A DNA stretch of 64,000 nt from Perkinsus olseni (Eukaryota > Perkinsozoa > Perkinsida > Perkinsidae). The translations under genes and the position numbers were made by a program. The notes beneath the pieces were generated by a model, which was given only the letters and a program-made list of their open reading frames with translations, was not told where the DNA came from and did not search any database. This document shows positions 46,401 to 55,542 of this stretch, piece by piece. The stretch is from contig JABANP010000282.1 in NCBI GenBank assembly GCA_013115135.1, forward strand, positions 1 to 64,000, read 5' to 3'. Positions within the stretch are counted from its first letter, which is position 1; each line of letters begins with the position of its first letter.

Positions 46401-47000
46401 TTCTCCATTATTTGCCGCAGTTGCATCGATTCTCCGACGGCCCCTCGGACCTCCTTGGCGTGCCGAGCTGTCTGTGAGAGCAACTCCGACGAGAGAGCGG
46501 CGGCAGAGGACGTGGTCGCCGACGACAATGATCTGAAAATTGGCATACTTGTTACGCTACGCTCCGCTGAAACAACAGCGAGGTTTTAGCACGCGGTGAA
46601 ATGGAAGGCACCTCCTCTCATCGTTGTGAGGCCAAGGACAGCAATATCATCTAATAATACAAGAACGGAATATCGCGCGTTTTCGCCAAATTATTGTCAC
46701 CATGTGGCCACCGAGTCTTCAGGAGGACCTTTGCAGCATGGGCGGCATAGCAAACGCTGCAAGTTCGTGTCTCATTTCGCGGCACTACACTGTACCAGCC
46801 ACGCTGAACGAGGACTCGGGCCCACCCTTCCACAGTCACGAATCATGCGTGAGACGTAGATTTTCTACGTTTTGCAGAAAACCATTTTTATATGGTAGAA
46901 AAAGCTCACCTTCTCATTGAGGACGGGCCTGCCAAGCTGCTCACGTCGAAACTACTGTTCATCGCGGGGCTTCTAGGCCTCCTGGATGCCAGTGGCGAGG
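43497..47000 (-). CDS. Long coiled-coil protein (multi-exon)
   Basis: Exons on the minus strand include about 47000-46910, 46532-46292, about 45459-45300, about 45080-44931, 44844-44792, 44747-44588, 44537-44405, about 44000-43907 and 43839-43497. Junctions 44931/44844, 44792/44747 and 43907/43839 phase exactly. Almost every exon is heptad coil: SFLIGELKATRAKLNKNEAE, RRLDAQIESLQEELSRLRSA, LRLKEDLNRMEMEAAVLKRA, EIDRLKSEVNHLSSSLSKSE, REKIRQLEEELSRKTGELSG and ASREQLSALESQIDGLRRDV. The likely role is a cytoskeletal, centrosomal or tethering scaffold. It ends at a TGA near 43497. The first exon (MNSSFDVSSLAGPSSMRR) is also present in duplicated copy B. Confidence 0.7.
44201..44239. repeat. One-base-centre palindrome, 19-nt arms
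   Basis: ACTAGGCGGTAGCTGAATT, a single A, then its inverse with one mismatch. It lies in an intron of the coiled-coil gene. Confidence 0.9.
44845..44930 (+). other. 86-nt intron with tRNA-like sequence antisense to the gene
   Basis: The donor (minus) is GTAAATGAGG and the acceptor ATATGCAG; both flanking exons are phase 0 coiled coil. On the plus strand the intron carries CTGGTCCCGGGTTCGAACCC and CAGCAGCGGCACC, a T-arm with an exact B-box and 4 of 5 stem pairs plus a tRNA-style 3' end. The D-arm is not recognisable. The length equals the intron at 456-541, which has the same antisense arrangement. Confidence 0.6.
46061..46172. mobile_element. 112-bp mariner-type MITE
   Basis: Perfect 17-nt inverted ends CAGGGTGTTCCAATTCG, flanked on both sides by TA (46059-46060 and 46173-46174), the usual Tc1/mariner target. 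No coding sequence. It may be mobilised by a transposase like the one at 48558-48927, but that element's ends were not identified. Confidence 0.85.
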
Positions 47001-48302
47001 AGGAGGTCGGAGAGGCAGATCCCCACGTTGGCGAGTGGCTATAGGGCGATCTGGACCGGGCGATGGGGAGGAGGGGCTGCGGTCCTGTCATGCTTCAACT
47101 GCAGTACAATCATCCGAACCTTTTCCATTGTTCAGTGTATTGGCATTACCCTGGCGAAAGCAAGGGAGAGATAAGGCGGAACAATACGAATGGGACATAC
47201 AACTGATTATAAGACATACGATCTGAAACACTCTCCTGGTGATCATCACCCAGTAACGGTAACAGCCACTCGTCTCTCTCCGTCCCAGCCTAACTGGGTT
47301 AAAGTCATGTCGACCCGAACATCTTAGCAGGAAATCACAAAACTGTGTGGTTGCCACGAGAGAAATTGAGCCGAACAAGAGGCAGCGATTAGCAAAGTCG
47401 GAGAACTAGCGAGGGCACAATCACCGCGTAGAGCTTACGAGAAACTTGCGCGCGTCAGAGATTACAAGAAAATCGCGGTAGTTCAACGTGAATAAAGTTC
47501 AACGCTAGCCAGGAGCCAGCGATGGGCCCAGACATAAACGTTATGGCAGTAATTTTCCTAGCCCTCCGCTTACTGGATGTGAATGTAGGATACGAGAGAC
47601 TGCTGACTCGACCCGGACCGGATAATATCCGGCGGATATGGAGCCGAGCAGCTCTCGTCTCCTACTGAACCCTAGTGGCTCGCAACTACTAGACGGCAGC
47701 AAACACAAGCTACTGCCTGGTTGCTGCCATGGTGCGACAAAACGCACCATCGGGGCTAACAATAGGTTTCTGCTCTGATGCTCTAGGCGGCATTTCATCA
47801 AACACTCGGCAATCTACTGAGCGCTTCGCTTAAGGCTATTTACTCCACGAAAATAGTATTCATCCTGTTAAGAGAACTCCATTGCTAATCACTCGGCTTC
47901 ACGCCTTGGACGCATCTCACCGACGTTTTAAACTGGGGAGTTCACAGTGTGAACTTTGGAGGGTGAGCCCTACAGCGTGGAATGAACGGTATGCATCGTT
48001 TGCCTAGGAAGGATCCCTGGCAGGTTGTTTCAGGAGACAGCCATGTGCTTGCGTGTGCAATATCGAACGTCACCTGTAGGTCGATCGATGCTCAGTCGGT
48101 GTTCGGCTCCCTGATGTCGCGTGCGATGTAGATTTTCCGAGTATTCTCGCCCTTCCGGAGGGGTTCCACAGGCAGAAGTCCCTCCTCCCGGCTGTTCTAT
48201 TCGCGACAACCCTCTAGAGGACGGTTGTCCGAGATGTATTTTCACACGTATGCACAACCAAAGCGGCCAAACCGACCCTCATGATCCTAGTTGCGCTTCA
48301 TA
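46780..48302. repeat. Tandem segmental duplication, copy A
   Basis: Collinear with 49115-50710: ACTGTACCAGCCAC, TTCTCATTGAGGACGGGCCT, TGCTGACTCGACCCGGACC, ATGTGCTTGCGTGTGCAATA and ACCCTCATGATCCTAGTT occur in the same order in both. A Tc1/mariner relic separates the copies. Confidence 0.85.
47983..48148 (-). pseudogene. Copy A of a possible aspartic-protease-like exon
   Basis: Minus-strand frame: KGENTRKIYIARDIREPNTD, stop, then LQVTFDIAHASTWLSPETTC. The internal stop shows decay. See copy B. Confidence 0.4.
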
Positions 48303-48557
48303 AGAGCGTGCATTTTTCTTAGGCAAATTCAAAATTTTTTCGTTTCTCGTCAACTAAGGGGAGTTTAGAGCTGAAATTTCAACAGGATACAGATATTATC
48401 ATGATACATCACATGTTAAGTCGGAAAGGTCATATTCGAAACGGTTACTGATATATCAGGGCGAGCGAAAAAATCACCCCCGCGAACCGTGCAGATTCCT
48501 TAGGCAACACAACAGAACCACTGAGTTTTCTCTTAGAAATGGTTCAAACTTCATGGT

Positions 48558-48927
48558 TCATGGCGAAATATGACCACCCTTGCATGCCAGAACACGTGTG
48601 AGTCGGTCATCAACAGATCTCGTGAGTGCAAGGACCTCATCCGAGGAAATAGCCTTTGCAGCTTCCTGGATACCCCTCCACAGAGACTCGAGGTCGTTAA
48701 ACTGCCTCCCTCCAGAGTACAACTTCCTAAAATGGGTCTACAACACATGAGCAAATTCAAACAAGGTCTTACTTCTTCAAGATGCTCCAATACCGTTCAA
48801 TCGGATTTATATCCGGCGAATTAGGAGGCCAATTCATGAGCTTTCTGCCGGTAAATCCTTTCTTCTCGAGGTACTCCCTGGTAAACTTGCTGGCATGGGA
48901 GGGAGCATTGTCTTGCATGAATATCAG
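48558..48927 (-). pseudogene. Tc1/mariner transposase, DD37E type, with an intron
   Basis: Exon 48927-48773 reads LIFMQDNAPSHASKFTREYL and NWPPNSPDINPIERYWSILK, the second and third catalytic blocks with D and E 37 residues apart. A 46-nt GT-AG intron (48772-48727) is removed in phase, and exon 48726-48558 supplies AAKAISSDEVLALTRSVDDR and ACKGGHIS to TGA, the usual C-terminus. The sequence upstream is cut by the AACGCG-type element at 48958. The N-terminal DNA-binding domain is missing, so the copy is dead. The presence of a spliceosomal intron in a transposase is unusual. Confidence 0.8.
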
Positions 48928-48957
48928 GTGCGCCGTACTACTCGTAATTACACGTAA

Positions 48958-49122
48958 AAGCTCCGCGTGATCGCGCGTAATGGCGAAATTCGCATGCGTT
49001 GCTACGCGGAGTGTATTTCCTACACTTCACTTCGCGTATTTCGCGTGATTACACTGGCGTAGAAGTGTTGTTCGCGTAATGCAGCCTGCATTACCTGCAT
49101 TGTGCAGGTGCAAGTCCACTGT
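48958..49122. mobile_element. AACGCG-type element inside the transposon, copy c
   Basis: Shares blocks with 19326-19483 (CGCGTAATGGCG, TTCGCATGCGTTGC, TACGCGGAGTGTA, GATTACACTGGCGT). It sits directly behind the truncated transposase frame. Confidence 0.6.
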
Positions 49123-49365
49123 ACCAGCCACACTGAATGAAGGATTCCTACTCTTCCTGAGTCACTAATCTTTATTTATGACTAGGGAAATCTCACCTTC
49201 TCATTGAGGACAGGCCTGCCAAACTGCTCATGTCGGTGCTACTGTTCAGCGCGAAGATTTAGGCCTCCTGGAACTCAGCGGAGAGGGGGAGGGGGTCACT
49301 GACCCCGGGTCAGTTGTGCTGGTATCATATTGAAATCGCAAAACTAAGAAGATAATCAACTGTGA

Positions 49366-49509
49366 GGTTACTACGAGACAGAATGGGTTGAAAGAGAGGT
49401 AGCAATGCTACGTCGCGACGTAGGACCAGCGAGGGCAAAATTACGCGAAGAGCTTATGAGCACACAAGAGGAACTTGTGCGCGCCAGAGATTACGAGAAA
49501 GTGCGGTAG
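49366..49509 (+). CDS. Coiled-coil exon in copy B, plus strand
   Basis: The frame GYYETEWVEREVAMLRRDVG continues ARAKLREELMSTQEELVRAR to a TAG, 47 codons. In copy A (47345-47500) the aligned frame keeps EKLARVRDYKK but carries an upstream stop and a 12-nt deletion. The sequence looks like real helix, but it lies on the strand opposite to the coiled-coil gene. Confidence 0.35.
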   Translation, partial: GYYETEWVEREVAMLRRDVGPARAKLREELMSTQEELVRARDYEKVR

Positions 49510-50349
49510 TTCGATAAAGTTCAACGCTAGAGCTAGCCAGGGGCTAGCAATAGGTAAAGCCATGTAGTTGTTATGGGTCATAACTTATGGCTGTGATTAT
49601 CCCAGCCCTCCGCTCCCTGGAGGCGGAGGTGGGATACGAGAGACTGCTGACTCGACCCGGACCAGATACGAAGCCGAGCAACTCTCAAGTCCTACTGAAC
49701 CGCGAAGGATCCCAAAAGAAACACAGGCTACTGCCTGGTTGCTGGCTCTGCCACTGATGAAGGTCAAACAGGCCAGCACAGAACCACTCACCGTTCACAC
49801 TCCGAGCCTCTGCATCATTGGGATTCGGGACCTAGCTCTCCAGGAGAGCCCCTCCTGTACACAACCTTGGACCAGTCTGCACCACGACTGCAACGACGAG
49901 AATTGATGAAGTCTCATTTAAGAAACGCCACAAGGTCATGCGTATTCGCGAAAGCTGTACACAGCCGACGGCTCGCAAGTTGCAAGCTGCCAGCCGGCTG
50001 TCGGCTGTGAGCCGAGCGGATTCCTCCCGAATCATAAACATAGCTTCAGAAGTCATGCGAACCACTCCCGAGAAAAGCCCCATCCGCAAGGTGAAAAAGA
50101 GGTGACAAGACGCGCCATCGGGCAAGCAATAGGCTCCCGCTCTGATTCTCCCCCCGGCGTCTCATAAAACGTTCAGATTGCTGCAATCTACTGAGCGATC
50201 TGCTTCACGGAAATAGTATTGTCCTGTAAAGAGAAGGTCATTGCGAATCACTAGGCTTCACGACTTGAACGGATCTTAGCGAAGTGTAAGGCTGTTTACA
50301 GTGTGAGCCTCGGAGGCTCTAATTTAGAGCTTTAGCTCTACATAAGAGA

Positions 50350-50517
50350 ACGTTATGCATCGTGCGTCAAAGAAGGATTCCAGGCAATCTGCTTCTGGAG
50401 ACATCCATGTGCTTGCGTGTGCGATATCGAACGTCACCGTTAGGTCGTTCGCTGCCCAGTCGGTGATGTACTCCCTGATGTCGCGTGCGATGTAGATTTT
50501 CCGGGTATTCTCGCCCT
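50350..50517 (-). CDS. Possible aspartic-protease-like exon, copy B
   Basis: The frame KIYIARDIREYITDWAANDL continues TVTFDIAHASTWMSPEADC and SFFDARCI. The layout recalls the first active-site loop of pepsin-like proteases (V.FDTGSS..WV....C), but the catalytic DTG reads DIA, so it would be inactive even if the family call is right. A frame conserved between the copies supports past coding. Low confidence. Confidence 0.3.
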
Positions 50518-50866
50518 TCGGAAGGGCCCTTTGGAGGGCATCCCTCCCAGAGGGGTTCCACAGGGAGAAGTCCCTCCTCCCGGCTGTTCGATTCGGGACA
50601 CCCCTCTAAGTTAGAGGACGGTTGCCCGAGATCTATTTTCACACGTATGCACAACCAAAGCGGGCCGCTTTAAGCGGCCAAACCGACCCTCATGATCCTA
50701 GTTACATTTCATAGAGTCGACTCGGACAGAGCCCACACTCAACCCACCGGATGAATCGTAGCTCGCAGAGCGCGAAGCACGCAACGTCGCACTCGGTAAC
50801 TGTGCAATAGGTGAACTGAATGTTCAGCTTTTAGTAGGCATCAGTGACGTCAGGGACATATCAGTA

Positions 50867-51213
50867 ATATGTGTGACGGGACGTCACACATATGTCCTCG
50901 CGTACCGTGACGTAACTTCACTGGAGTCTCTCATCGTTATTTCATCGATTATCCAACTCATTCTAACTCACACTGTGTAGAACTTCTACACAGTGTGAGT
51001 TAGAATGAGTTGCGAGTTGTCACTTCTACAGTAGAAGTGACATCGTCTCTCCAGAGTCGCCGTAAGCGGGAACTGATCAAGATCATGATTTAGCTGGCAG
51101 TGGAATCACAATCCAGTGCAGTGTCCCCCCTAACCTCAGGTCACCTGAGTCAGGTGACTCACCTGACTCAGGTGAGGACCTCACCTCAGGTGACCTGAGG
51201 TGAGGTCCTCACC
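50867..51213. repeat. Cluster of five large one-base-centre palindromes
   Basis: 50867-50893 (13-nt arms, one mismatch), 50954-51012 (29-nt arms, perfect), 51018-51042 (12, perfect), 51141-51175 (17, perfect) and 51171-51213 (21, perfect). The last two overlap. No gene is seen from 50710 to 51800. Confidence 0.95.
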
Positions 51214-51818
51214 AGCAGAAGGGCTCAACTCTCGGACAACTCCCAGCCAAGTTCCTTTCCGGACGAGCGTGTTATTCGTGTTTTCGTGTTATTGCTCTGT
51301 ATTACAGAGTCTGTAATTGCTTTTCTGACTCCGCTCTCTAGTGCGAAATTAGTAATGCACGCATGCACAAAGAGGGGTCGGCGCATAATGCGCAACACAG
51401 CGGCAAATATCTAGCCACGTACGGTGTCACCTCCAGTAACCCCCTTTACAGTCTCATTCTTGGTTGCGCAACACACCGGGTTCATGGCACTGAATGCAGG
51501 TTGCATTATAGCCTTCACATCATAACTCTTTGACCTGGGGACACGCCCTGCCTAGTGGGACAAGGTGACGGTCGTCCTGGGAAATTCCTAGTTGGAATTA
51601 TGCTCATGCGTGCAAGAGCTTAGCTCTAGTCCTATCGTAGCGAAAGTGACCATCTAAACCCGTTCTACGATGAGCCTCGTGATAGTGATCGCAGACTCGG
51701 TTTTCATAGCATAGGAAACCCTTGGCCTACTCTAAACATTTGGCAATGGTCTTCTTAGGTCGATCAGTAAGATTCGGGCCTGTATCTCGTTTCAGTTCTC
51801 CAGTCGGCTTCTTTGCTG

Positions 51819-53489
51819 ATGCTCCCTACAATTGCGACTTTCACCGTCATGACTCTGCTGGCTGCCCATGCCGCCCCACCACAAGCGGGAAACATGCGCA
51901 TGCACGTTACGACCAAGGACTACTGCAATCCAGACTTGAAGGACGGTCACGGCAATCCTGCTCCGTGCGGCGTTTCGAAGTCCATGGAGACCTTCGGCCT
52001 GACCCTCCCCGGCATGGATGACGGTGTCCTCACAACCAGAGAGGATATCATCATCACTAACGATGGTCAAGTGTCGGTCAAGGCTTTGCCCAATTACCCC
52101 TACCAGTTCATCATGACGGTGGAGTCATCCGAGTCGACACGTGTCGAACAACTTTACGACCACCAATCGTCTGTTCTCGCCGAAGCTCCTCTCCCAAGCT
52201 ACGTGAGCCTTCTCCACAATGCCGGCATCGACACAGCTGATCTTGAGGCTCAGGGGTGGACCCATGAAGGTGTCGAGGATCTGGATGGTGCTGGTATGAG
52301 CAGGTGGTCTAAGAAGGGTCCAGAAGGAGTCGACACCAAAGATGGCACCAACTACACGGCCCTCTACCAGACTGGTCTTATGCCTGACACTTGGGTTCTC
52401 TTCATCGATGAGGGAACCCAACAGCCCGTCAAGCTGCTCGCCATCGACACGTATGTTGGGAGTAAGGTCTTCCAAGAATCCATCTTTGAACAGTTCGAGT
52501 CCCTTCATGAGGACCTCAGCATCGAATCGGCTACCGAGGCTATGTATCAGACCTACCGGATCGATTCTCATCGCCGCCTCGACGAAGCTACTGGAAGAGG
52601 GGTCCCGTTGGTCATGGCAGATTATATCACCGGTGACTTCCTCCCCGAGAGGTCTCGTGCTTTCTTTGAGGAGCACGAGGCAGCGGACTGGATGAGCGAA
52701 CACCGATCTCTCCGTCAAGGCGTCATGTCCCGAGGAATCGAGTACTTCTCAATTGAGGAAAACTCCGCGGCCGACATCTACTTCCACGCTCTGAGTCATC
52801 GTCAACACGTCCAGGTTTTCAGTTTCGATTTCCCCAAGGGATGCAGTGACGGGAAGTCCGCCGACAGTTCCAGGAAGTACTGCTTGTTCGCCTCCGTCGA
52901 TGTATCTGTAGGCGGGTCCATCGCCGTGAAGGGTGGTATGACGTACAAGGATATCAAAAACCCTGCCTTCAGCGCCCACTTGAGTCTGTCGGCGACCCTC
53001 CAGAAGGACGGTGATGAACTCGTACTCGATCTCGAGTTCGAGGCCGGTGGATGTGCTTTAGTTTTCCAATACGGAGAAGGAGCGAGCCTTACGATCACTG
53101 TCTGCATCCACGGTAAAGCCGGTGGTGAATCTCTTCTTCAACCCGATAAGCGAACCTTCTACGGCGAGACAGGTATCGATGTGAAGTTCTACGTCAACCT
53201 TCCCGTGGTCGGCAGCATCATTAACTGGACTATCAGCGCGAAGGTCGGGTGTACGGCGAAACCCAAGAATGTTATTTCGGCTTACGGCAGCATCGGAACT
53301 CAGGCTTCCGCTAAGCTTGCCGAAGCCAGTGTATCTATTGATCTCAGGGGAAACACTGTTGACCACATCGCCAACAAGTGGGAGTTTAACTCCAACGCCT
53401 ACTTCCATGCTTCAGTCGGAGCTTGGAAACTAAAGAAGTCTTGGGACAAGCAATGGCAGTTGTGGCATGCAGGCCCTACCAAGTTCTGA
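51819..53489 (+). CDS. Large secreted protein, single exon, 556 aa, unknown
   Basis: A single uninterrupted frame to TGA. The ATG at 51819 starts a good signal peptide (MLPTIATFTVMTLLAAHA) with cleavage before APPQ. The N-terminal half is acidic and mixed (GLTLPGMDDGVLTTREDIII, GWTHEGVEDLDGAGMSRWSK). The C-terminal half is beta-rich with paired cysteines (GCSDGKSADSSRKYC, GCALVFQYGEGASLTITVC, TISAKVGC). No transmembrane helix and no recognised domain. Codon use is cleaner and more GC-ending than in neighbours, which suggests strong expression. Lack of introns in this intron-rich window is notable. A RRLDE word occurs mid-protein, not near the signal peptide. Confidence 0.9.
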   Translation: MLPTIATFTVMTLLAAHAAPPQAGNMRMHVTTKDYCNPDLKDGHGNPAPCGVSKSMETFGLTLPGMDDGVLTTREDIIITNDGQVSVKALPNYPYQFIMTVESSESTRVEQLYDHQSSVLAEAPLPSYVSLLHNAGIDTADLEAQGWTHEGVEDLDGAGMSRWSKKGPEGVDTKDGTNYTALYQTGLMPDTWVLFIDEGTQQPVKLLAIDTYVGSKVFQESIFEQFESLHEDLSIESATEAMYQTYRIDSHRRLDEATGRGVPLVMADYITGDFLPERSRAFFEEHEAADWMSEHRSLRQGVMSRGIEYFSIEENSAADIYFHALSHRQHVQVFSFDFPKGCSDGKSADSSRKYCLFASVDVSVGGSIAVKGGMTYKDIKNPAFSAHLSLSATLQKDGDELVLDLEFEAGGCALVFQYGEGASLTITVCIHGKAGGESLLQPDKRTFYGETGIDVKFYVNLPVVGSIINWTISAKVGCTAKPKNVISAYGSIGTQASAKLAEASVSIDLRGNTVDHIANKWEFNSNAYFHASVGAWKLKKSWDKQWQLWHAGPTKF

Positions 53490-53631
53490 AGAGTCTACTC
53501 GTCAACCAGCCTTTTGAGAGACTGAAGTTGTAAAAAAACTTCAGTTTTGGAGTTCCACCATTTATTTAGTCCTTCAGCGAGGGACGCTCGCTTCTTGAGT
53601 CGAACATCTCGAAAGCGTCACTACTGTGTAG

Positions 53632-54141
53632 TTGACGCAAATCGTTTGGCGCCCCCCAAAAGGTCGGGAGCCTCATGTCTTGACCTTTGTTCCATGTGAA
53701 AAGTTCTCACCCTTTGAGGATGCTGCAAAAAAGCAGCTCGGGGACTCGGAGGAGCCGATTGCGTCATGTCTTCGTCTAAGGACAATCGGAGAAGAAGTCT
53801 TCAACAGTTCTGATCATGTCGATGGTTTGGGTCCGCTGACGCTCCCAGAAGTTGCGTTATGGATCAGGGTACGGTCTTGGGGACAGACTTTCCGTTCGGG
53901 CGCCATCGTCGATCAACAATCTCTGGCCGACTGGACAATTATTATTGAGGGTGAGAACCCCCACCGAGAGCTCCTTAGCTTCGACCTGGGTCCGGAGAGT
54001 CTCCGGCTGAGACTCAGGATGTCCAAAGTCCGAGAGTTGGGCACCGTTGCGCTTTGCACGATGAATGGTATGACTTCACGTGCTCCACAGAAGGAATTCT
54101 GCGCTATGTATCACATCTCAGGGCGACTACGAACGAAGTGA
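53632..54141 (+). CDS. Unknown protein, open frame of about 170 aa
   Basis: The frame begins right after TGTGTAG, so it may be an exon rather than start at the TTG. It encodes TQIVWRPPKGREPHVLTFVP, KKQLGDSEEPIASCLRLRTI, PEVALWIRVRSWGQTFRSGA and LSFDLGPESLRLRLRMSKVR to TGA. The composition is clearly coding. There is no recognised domain. It lies 143 bp after the secreted protein in the same orientation. Confidence 0.6.
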   Translation: MTQIVWRPPKGREPHVLTFVPCEKFSPFEDAAKKQLGDSEEPIASCLRLRTIGEEVFNSSDHVDGLGPLTLPEVALWIRVRSWGQTFRSGAIVDQQSLADWTIIIEGENPHRELLSFDLGPESLRLRLRMSKVRELGTVALCTMNGMTSRAPQKEFCAMYHISGRLRTK

Positions 54142-54479
54142 ACCTTGCTTCCTCGGGCACTGGTACTCACATCGTCGAGTGACCAACACTCCTGTTTTAG
54201 CTGATGAAGTGTATTGCGGAGGACAGCTCCCGGTCATTACCCCGGAGGCTTGTCACAGTAGGGATCAGCTCAACCTGAATCCGAGCTGACCTACTGACAG
54301 TAGGCTACTGTCACCCATCAGCTATAAACAAAGTCCGTCTGAAACTCAAGCCAAATCCCACCCAAATGGTTGCCACCATCTTGCTGACTCACAGACCAAC
54401 CAAGCAGGCCCCGTGGCCCTCTTACGAGACCTTCCCAGAAAGGGAACAACGTCTGATTGAGCCGTCAGTAACCCTCAGT

Positions 54480-54530
54480 GGCCCACCTCTAGGTCCCCGG
54501 TTCGAACCCCGTCAGCGGCATTCTATTAAC
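54480..54530 (+). other. tRNA-like B-box module
   Basis: CTAGGTCCCCGGTTCGAACC followed by CCGTCAGCGGCATTC. Same tail (CAGCGGCA) as the module at 44893-44920. No acceptor stem pairing. The region 54150-55010 otherwise holds only a possible exon at 54739-54933 and a second tRNA-like word at 54965-54985 (minus). Confidence 0.45.
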
Positions 54531-55015
54531 TACTCAGTAAGCAAGTCGGCCAAATGTCTTACAGTTACACGGTAGCGATAGTATTTCATTAACACTAGGA
54601 GGAGTACCAATTACACAGCTGAATGATTGAAGTTGGGGTAAAATTAATAGCGCCTTCTCGCTGGGCGTAGCGAGAATGTCTCCATCATTTCGCTAATCCT
54701 CAAAATTACTACAGAAACAGGCCAGCACGAACAATTTCGTGGCGCGCGAAAAACGAGCGAAGCATACATACCGTCTACTTGCTCACGTCGACGAGTATTT
54801 CACTACTGTCAACATCGGCAAGCTCGGCGCTTCCGACCACCTGGGACGAGCGTTCAAGCTCTTCCTTGCCGCGCTGATTGCTCTCGGGAGACACGGGAGC
54901 TTCCGAGCTCTGCAGGCGAACACGACCCACTAAGGAGGCATGGTCGGAAGTACGGTTACTGAAATGAAGGGAGCAGGGATAGAACCCAGGACCTCGCGAG
55001 GGAAAGCCGAGAGCA

Positions 55016-55294
55016 TTACGTATTGTGACTATTGATCTGCCTCCTTAGTCCTCGTTCCTCCTTCTTGTCTCTACTGAGCATGGCCTTAGCACAGGCGCTC
55101 CTCAAAGGCACATCTGCTCGCCACAGCTGGGCGGGCGCTACGGTGACCATCATGACCTGAAAAAGACTCTCGACACTCCCCCAGGGAAAGTCCAATCTCA
55201 TCATTTCCGAATCATTAACAATCGTTTCACGCTGAGGGAGATCTCCAGGATTCATAGGAGGCATCCCTGGCCATGTTTCACAGTCAATAATCAT
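55016..55294 (-). CDS. Unknown exon or short protein
   Basis: The ATG-led frame MIIDCETWPGMPPMNPGDLP continues RLDFPWGSVESLFQVMMVTV and WRADVPLRSACAKAMLSRDK, ending within or beyond a tRNA-like intron candidate. Coding composition is good. It could be the 3' part of the gene at 55543-58811 or a separate gene. Confidence 0.4.
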   Translation of the reverse strand: MIIDCETWPGMPPMNPGDLPQRETIVNDSEMMRLDFPWGSVESLFQVMMVTVAPAQLWRADVPLRSACAKAMLSRDKKEERGLRRQINSHNT

Positions 55295-55542
55295 GGACTA
55301 TGAACGTGGCTATGCCCCTCCCGAAACGCCGGAACAAAAACCGATATTTTCATGCTCCAGCGCGTGCCCGAGCTAGTCTTCTCAACGACCACTATACCAA
55401 ATTTTTGAAAGCTCATAACCATCGAGAAGGGCTTCAAGAGACCCAGCCCTGAGTGTCACCTCCTGCGAGCTTGAGCTGCTGCTGGCGCTGGTAGAACTTA
55501 GACTACTCTCAGCGGGGGGACGATTGCCAGCAGCCGCTACGC

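Larger units (their letters stand above)
49115..50710. repeat. Tandem segmental duplication, copy B
   Basis: Partner of 46780-48302, same orientation. It carries several palindromic insertions that copy A lacks (50514-50553, 50603-50617, 50657-50679). Confidence 0.85.

Noticed and set aside
51722..52021. Alternative frame overlapping the start of the 556-aa protein
   Set aside because: Shadow of the strongly coding frame starting at 51819; Arg/His-rich composition typical of an out-of-frame read.
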